Below, one piece after another: positions 62,129 to 64,000 of a DNA stretch of 64,000 bases. The notes below the pieces were generated by a model. The model saw only the letters and a list, made by a program, of their open reading frames with translations. It was not told the DNA's origin and ran no database searches. The position numbers and the translations under genes were made by a program. Within the stretch, counting starts at the first letter, position 1. Each line of letters begins with the position of its first letter. Source of the stretch: Bauldia litoralis (lineage in GTDB: Bacteria; Pseudomonadota; Alphaproteobacteria; Rhizobiales; Kaistiaceae); assembly GCF_900104485.1 (NCBI RefSeq), contig NZ_FMXQ01000003.1, positions 1 to 64,000 of the forward strand, in the 5' to 3' direction.

Positions 62129-63097
62129 ATGCGCAGGACGATGATCGCCGGACTGGCCATGAGCTTCTGCCTGACCGGTCTTGGCGCAACGGCGCAGGAT
62201 TCGGCCCCGGCGAAGGAGCTCTTCGGCCGTGTCGCCGGACCGGCGGAGCTTCAGCCCGACGCCATCGGCTTCTACAGCCGGGGCTGCGCTTCCGGCACCG
62301 TTGCGCTGCCCAGCGACGGGCCGGCGTGGCAGGTCATGCGCCCCTCGCGCAATCGCTACTGGGGCCTGCCGAACCTCGTCGCCTATATCCAGCGGCTTGC
62401 CGTCGACGCGCGCCAGAATGACGGATGGCCGGGTCTCTTGGTTGGCGACCTGTCGCAACCGCGCGGCGGCCCGATGCCCTTCGGCCATTCCAGCCACCAG
62501 ATCGGCCTCGATGTCGATATCTGGTTCGATCCGATGCCCGACAGGACGCTCACGCCGCAGGAACGCGAGACGATCCAGGCGACCTCCTACATCAAGAAGG
62601 GCACCAACGTGACCCTCGACCGGTCCAAATGGACCGCCGCTCACAGCCGCTTGATCAAGCGCGCCGCCAGCTATCCGGAGGTCGAGCGCATCTTCGTCAA
62701 TGCCGGCGTCAAGAAGCAGCTTTGCGATACCGCCGGTTCCGATCGCGCGTGGCTCCAGAAGATACGCCCCTGGTACCTGCATGACGACCACCTGCATGTC
62801 CGCCTCTCCTGCCCGCCCGGCATGTCCGGGTGCAAGTCGCAGGAACCGACGGAGAAGGGCGACGGGTGCGGGGCGAATCTCTCCTGGTGGCTGAGTTCGG
62901 TGCCATATGCCAGGCCCGGCAAGCCGACCAAGCCGGAGAAGCCGAAGCCGCCGATGACGCTGGCCGGATTGCCCAGCGCCTGCCGGACGGTGCTCGACGC
63001 GCCGGGCCGTGGGTCGGCCGCAGGGGCGGAGGCCGCCGTCGGTGCGGGCGCCGAGGTCAATATCCCGCTGCCGACGGCGCGCCCGGTCCTGAACTGA
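62129..63097 (+). CDS. mepA: Penicillin-insensitive murein endopeptidase
   Basis: A 322-residue M74 metallopeptidase of LAS type. A signal peptide (MIAGLAMSFCLTGLGATAQD) directs it to the periplasm. Zinc-site motifs are PFGHSSHQIGLDVDIWF and DDHLHVRLSCP; other family features are GDLSQPRGGPMPFGH and CKSQEPTEKGDGCG. It cleaves D-alanyl-meso-diaminopimelyl cross-links in peptidoglycan. The C-terminal about 60 residues are Pro/Lys- and Ala-rich linker. GGAGGG precedes the ATG. Confidence 0.95.
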   Translation: MRRTMIAGLAMSFCLTGLGATAQDSAPAKELFGRVAGPAELQPDAIGFYSRGCASGTVALPSDGPAWQVMRPSRNRYWGLPNLVAYIQRLAVDARQNDGWPGLLVGDLSQPRGGPMPFGHSSHQIGLDVDIWFDPMPDRTLTPQERETIQATSYIKKGTNVTLDRSKWTAAHSRLIKRAASYPEVERIFVNAGVKKQLCDTAGSDRAWLQKIRPWYLHDDHLHVRLSCPPGMSGCKSQEPTEKGDGCGANLSWWLSSVPYARPGKPTKPEKPKPPMTLAGLPSACRTVLDAPGRGSAAGAEAAVGAGAEVNIPLPTARPVLN

Positions 63098-63120
63098 CCG
63101 TCTACCGCCGATAGCCTGGC

Positions 63121-63141
63121 GCGCCGCCCGGGAGGCGGCGC
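63121..63141. terminator. Bidirectional hairpin between mepA and msrA
   Basis: Perfect 8-bp repeat GCGCCGCC-CGGGA-GGCGGCGC in the 60-base gap between the convergent genes. Very stable, but without a T-run on either strand. Confidence 0.5.
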
Positions 63142-63157
63142 ACCGACTTCAGTCGCT

Positions 63158-63823
63158 TCAGGCCGCGGAAACAGCGGTCCCGACCGGACAGGCGACACCG
63201 GTGCCGCCAAGGCCGCAATAGCCGTTGGGATTCTTCGCCAGATACTGCTGGTGATAGTCCTCGGCGAAGTAGAAGGGCGGCATGTCGACGATCTCGGTCG
63301 TGATGGCGCCGTAGCCACGCTCGGCGAGTTTCTCGCCATAGCTTGCCTTCGCCGCTTCGGCCTCTTTGCGTTGCGCGGCGTCGGTCACGTAGATCCCGGA
63401 CCGGTACTGGGTGCCGACGTCATTGCCCTGGCGCATCCCCTGCGTCGGGTCATGCGCCTCGAAGAAGACCCGCAGAAGCTCGGCATAGCTCACCGTCTTC
63501 GGATCGAAGACGACGAAGACCACCTCGTTGTGGCCGGTACGGCCGCTGCAGACCTCGTTGTAGGTCGGGTTGGGCGTCTGGCCGCCGGCGTAGCCGACCG
63601 CGGTGACGTAGACCCCCGGCGTCTGCCAGAACACCCGTTCGGCGCCCCAGAAGCAGCCAAGGCCGAATACCGCCGTTTCCAGTCCGGCGGGATAGGGACC
63701 CTTCAGCGCCTGACCGTTGACGAAGTGGGTCTCCGCGGTCGGGATCGGCTCGGCGCGCCCGGCGAGCGCCGTTTCGGCGGTCGGCATTTCGGATTTCCGG
63801 CTGAAGACATCGAGAATACCCAT
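63158..63823 (-). CDS. msrA: Peptide-methionine (S)-S-oxide reductase
   Basis: A 221-residue protein with the catalytic [18 protein letters not shown] motif, [46 protein letters not shown], and C-terminal [15 protein letters not shown] with two resolving cysteines. It repairs oxidised methionine using thioredoxin. The N-terminal 45 residues ([20 protein letters not shown]) are an extension usual for this alphaproteobacterial type. AAGGAG lies six bases before ATG 63823, favouring it over 63829. Confidence 0.95.
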   Translation of the reverse strand: MGILDVFSRKSEMPTAETALAGRAEPIPTAETHFVNGQALKGPYPAGLETAVFGLGCFWGAERVFWQTPGVYVTAVGYAGGQTPNPTYNEVCSGRTGHNEVVFVVFDPKTVSYAELLRVFFEAHDPTQGMRQGNDVGTQYRSGIYVTDAAQRKEAEAAKASYGEKLAERGYGAITTEIVDMPPFYFAEDYHQQYLAKNPNGYCGLGGTGVACPVGTAVSAA

Positions 63824-63860
63824 GACCATCTCCTTTTCGAGGTGTTCGCCCGGTCCGACG

Positions 63861-64000
63861 TCAGGCCGCGAACGCCGCCCGCATCCGCCGCTTGCGGCCG
63901 ACATAAAGCAGCCAGGCGCCGAACAGGCCGAGCACCAGCCAGGTCGGCAGCATCAGGATCCACTGGATCAGCGGATCCCAAAGCCAGTGCCCGACATAGG
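63861..64000 (-). CDS. Membrane protein C-terminus, cut by window edge
   Basis: The last 45 residues of a leftward gene open at base 64000: [20 protein letters not shown], then [18 protein letters not shown] and MRAAFAA before the stop. One membrane helix followed by a basic cytosolic tail fits the inside-positive rule. Too little is visible for a family call. It ends 37 bases before the msrA start. Confidence 0.5.
   Translation of the reverse strand, partial: YVGHWLWDPLIQWILMLPTWLVLGLFGAWLLYVGRKRRMRAAFAA

Overview
The window looks like a chromosome segment of a high-GC alphaproteobacterium, most likely Hyphomicrobiales (Rhizobiales). The basis is family content: DUF1127, DUF1194, DUF2076 and DUF6384 proteins, single-copy YegP/DUF1508, RimK/GNAT pair, dense GC-rich coding, and the conserved phage-like replication block with DUF2924 plus serine recombinase that is common in this class. 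Genus cannot be set from the sequence alone.

Layout. (1) 1-12.1 kb is one end of an integrated phage-like or ICE-like element. A leftward operon encodes a sigma-like protein, a CHC2/Toprim primase-like protein, a P-loop ATPase, a TubC_N-like protein, DUF6362 and DUF7220 proteins, a ParB-like/DNA methyltransferase fusion and small chained ORFs, and it runs off the left edge. A second leftward operon (7161-9393) is a two-gene pair I do not recognise. A rightward operon (9515-12084) carries a conserved small protein, DUF2924, a large serine recombinase and its usual partner, so the right junction of the element should lie just beyond 12084. (2) 12.4-23.6 kb is an accessory region with scattered small genes, two LuxR-type regulators, a LacI regulator with a cluster of ATCGAT sites, small secreted Cys-containing proteins, dispersed repeats and a decayed resolvase. 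It ends at tRNA-Ser(GGA). (3) 23.9-37.0 kb is one catabolic locus: a ribose-type ABC importer, HyuA/HyuB, class III aminotransferase, UxaA-type dehydratase, DapA-type lyase/aldolase, RraA-type aldolase and a divergent GntR regulator. The combination suggests uptake and breakdown of a polyhydroxylated or amide/lactam-like compound, but the substrate is unknown. (4) 37.0-41.2 kb holds a broken tyrosine integrase, a 1082-residue RTX calcium-binding protein and tRNA-Arg(CCG), possibly an island remnant. (5) 41.5-64 kb is mostly core chromosome: DUF2076, GNAT-RimK, an MFS exporter, MarR/DoxX, a cNMP-binding protein, lepA, otsB-otsA, an ABC-F ATPase, prfC, a YegP-like gene, an uncharacterised three-gene membrane-linked operon, two SpoIIAA-like paralogues, a zinc alcohol dehydrogenase, mepA and msrA.

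The most promising unexplained signals are: 9-bp CCCTATG-type tandem clusters in alternating orientation, read in all three frames of two element genes; the unknown two-gene module at 7161-9393, with an 11-base motif shared by its promoter region and that of the replication operon; the unassigned HyuAB-UxaA-aminotransferase-DapA-RraA pathway; and the three-gene operon at 56540-60102.
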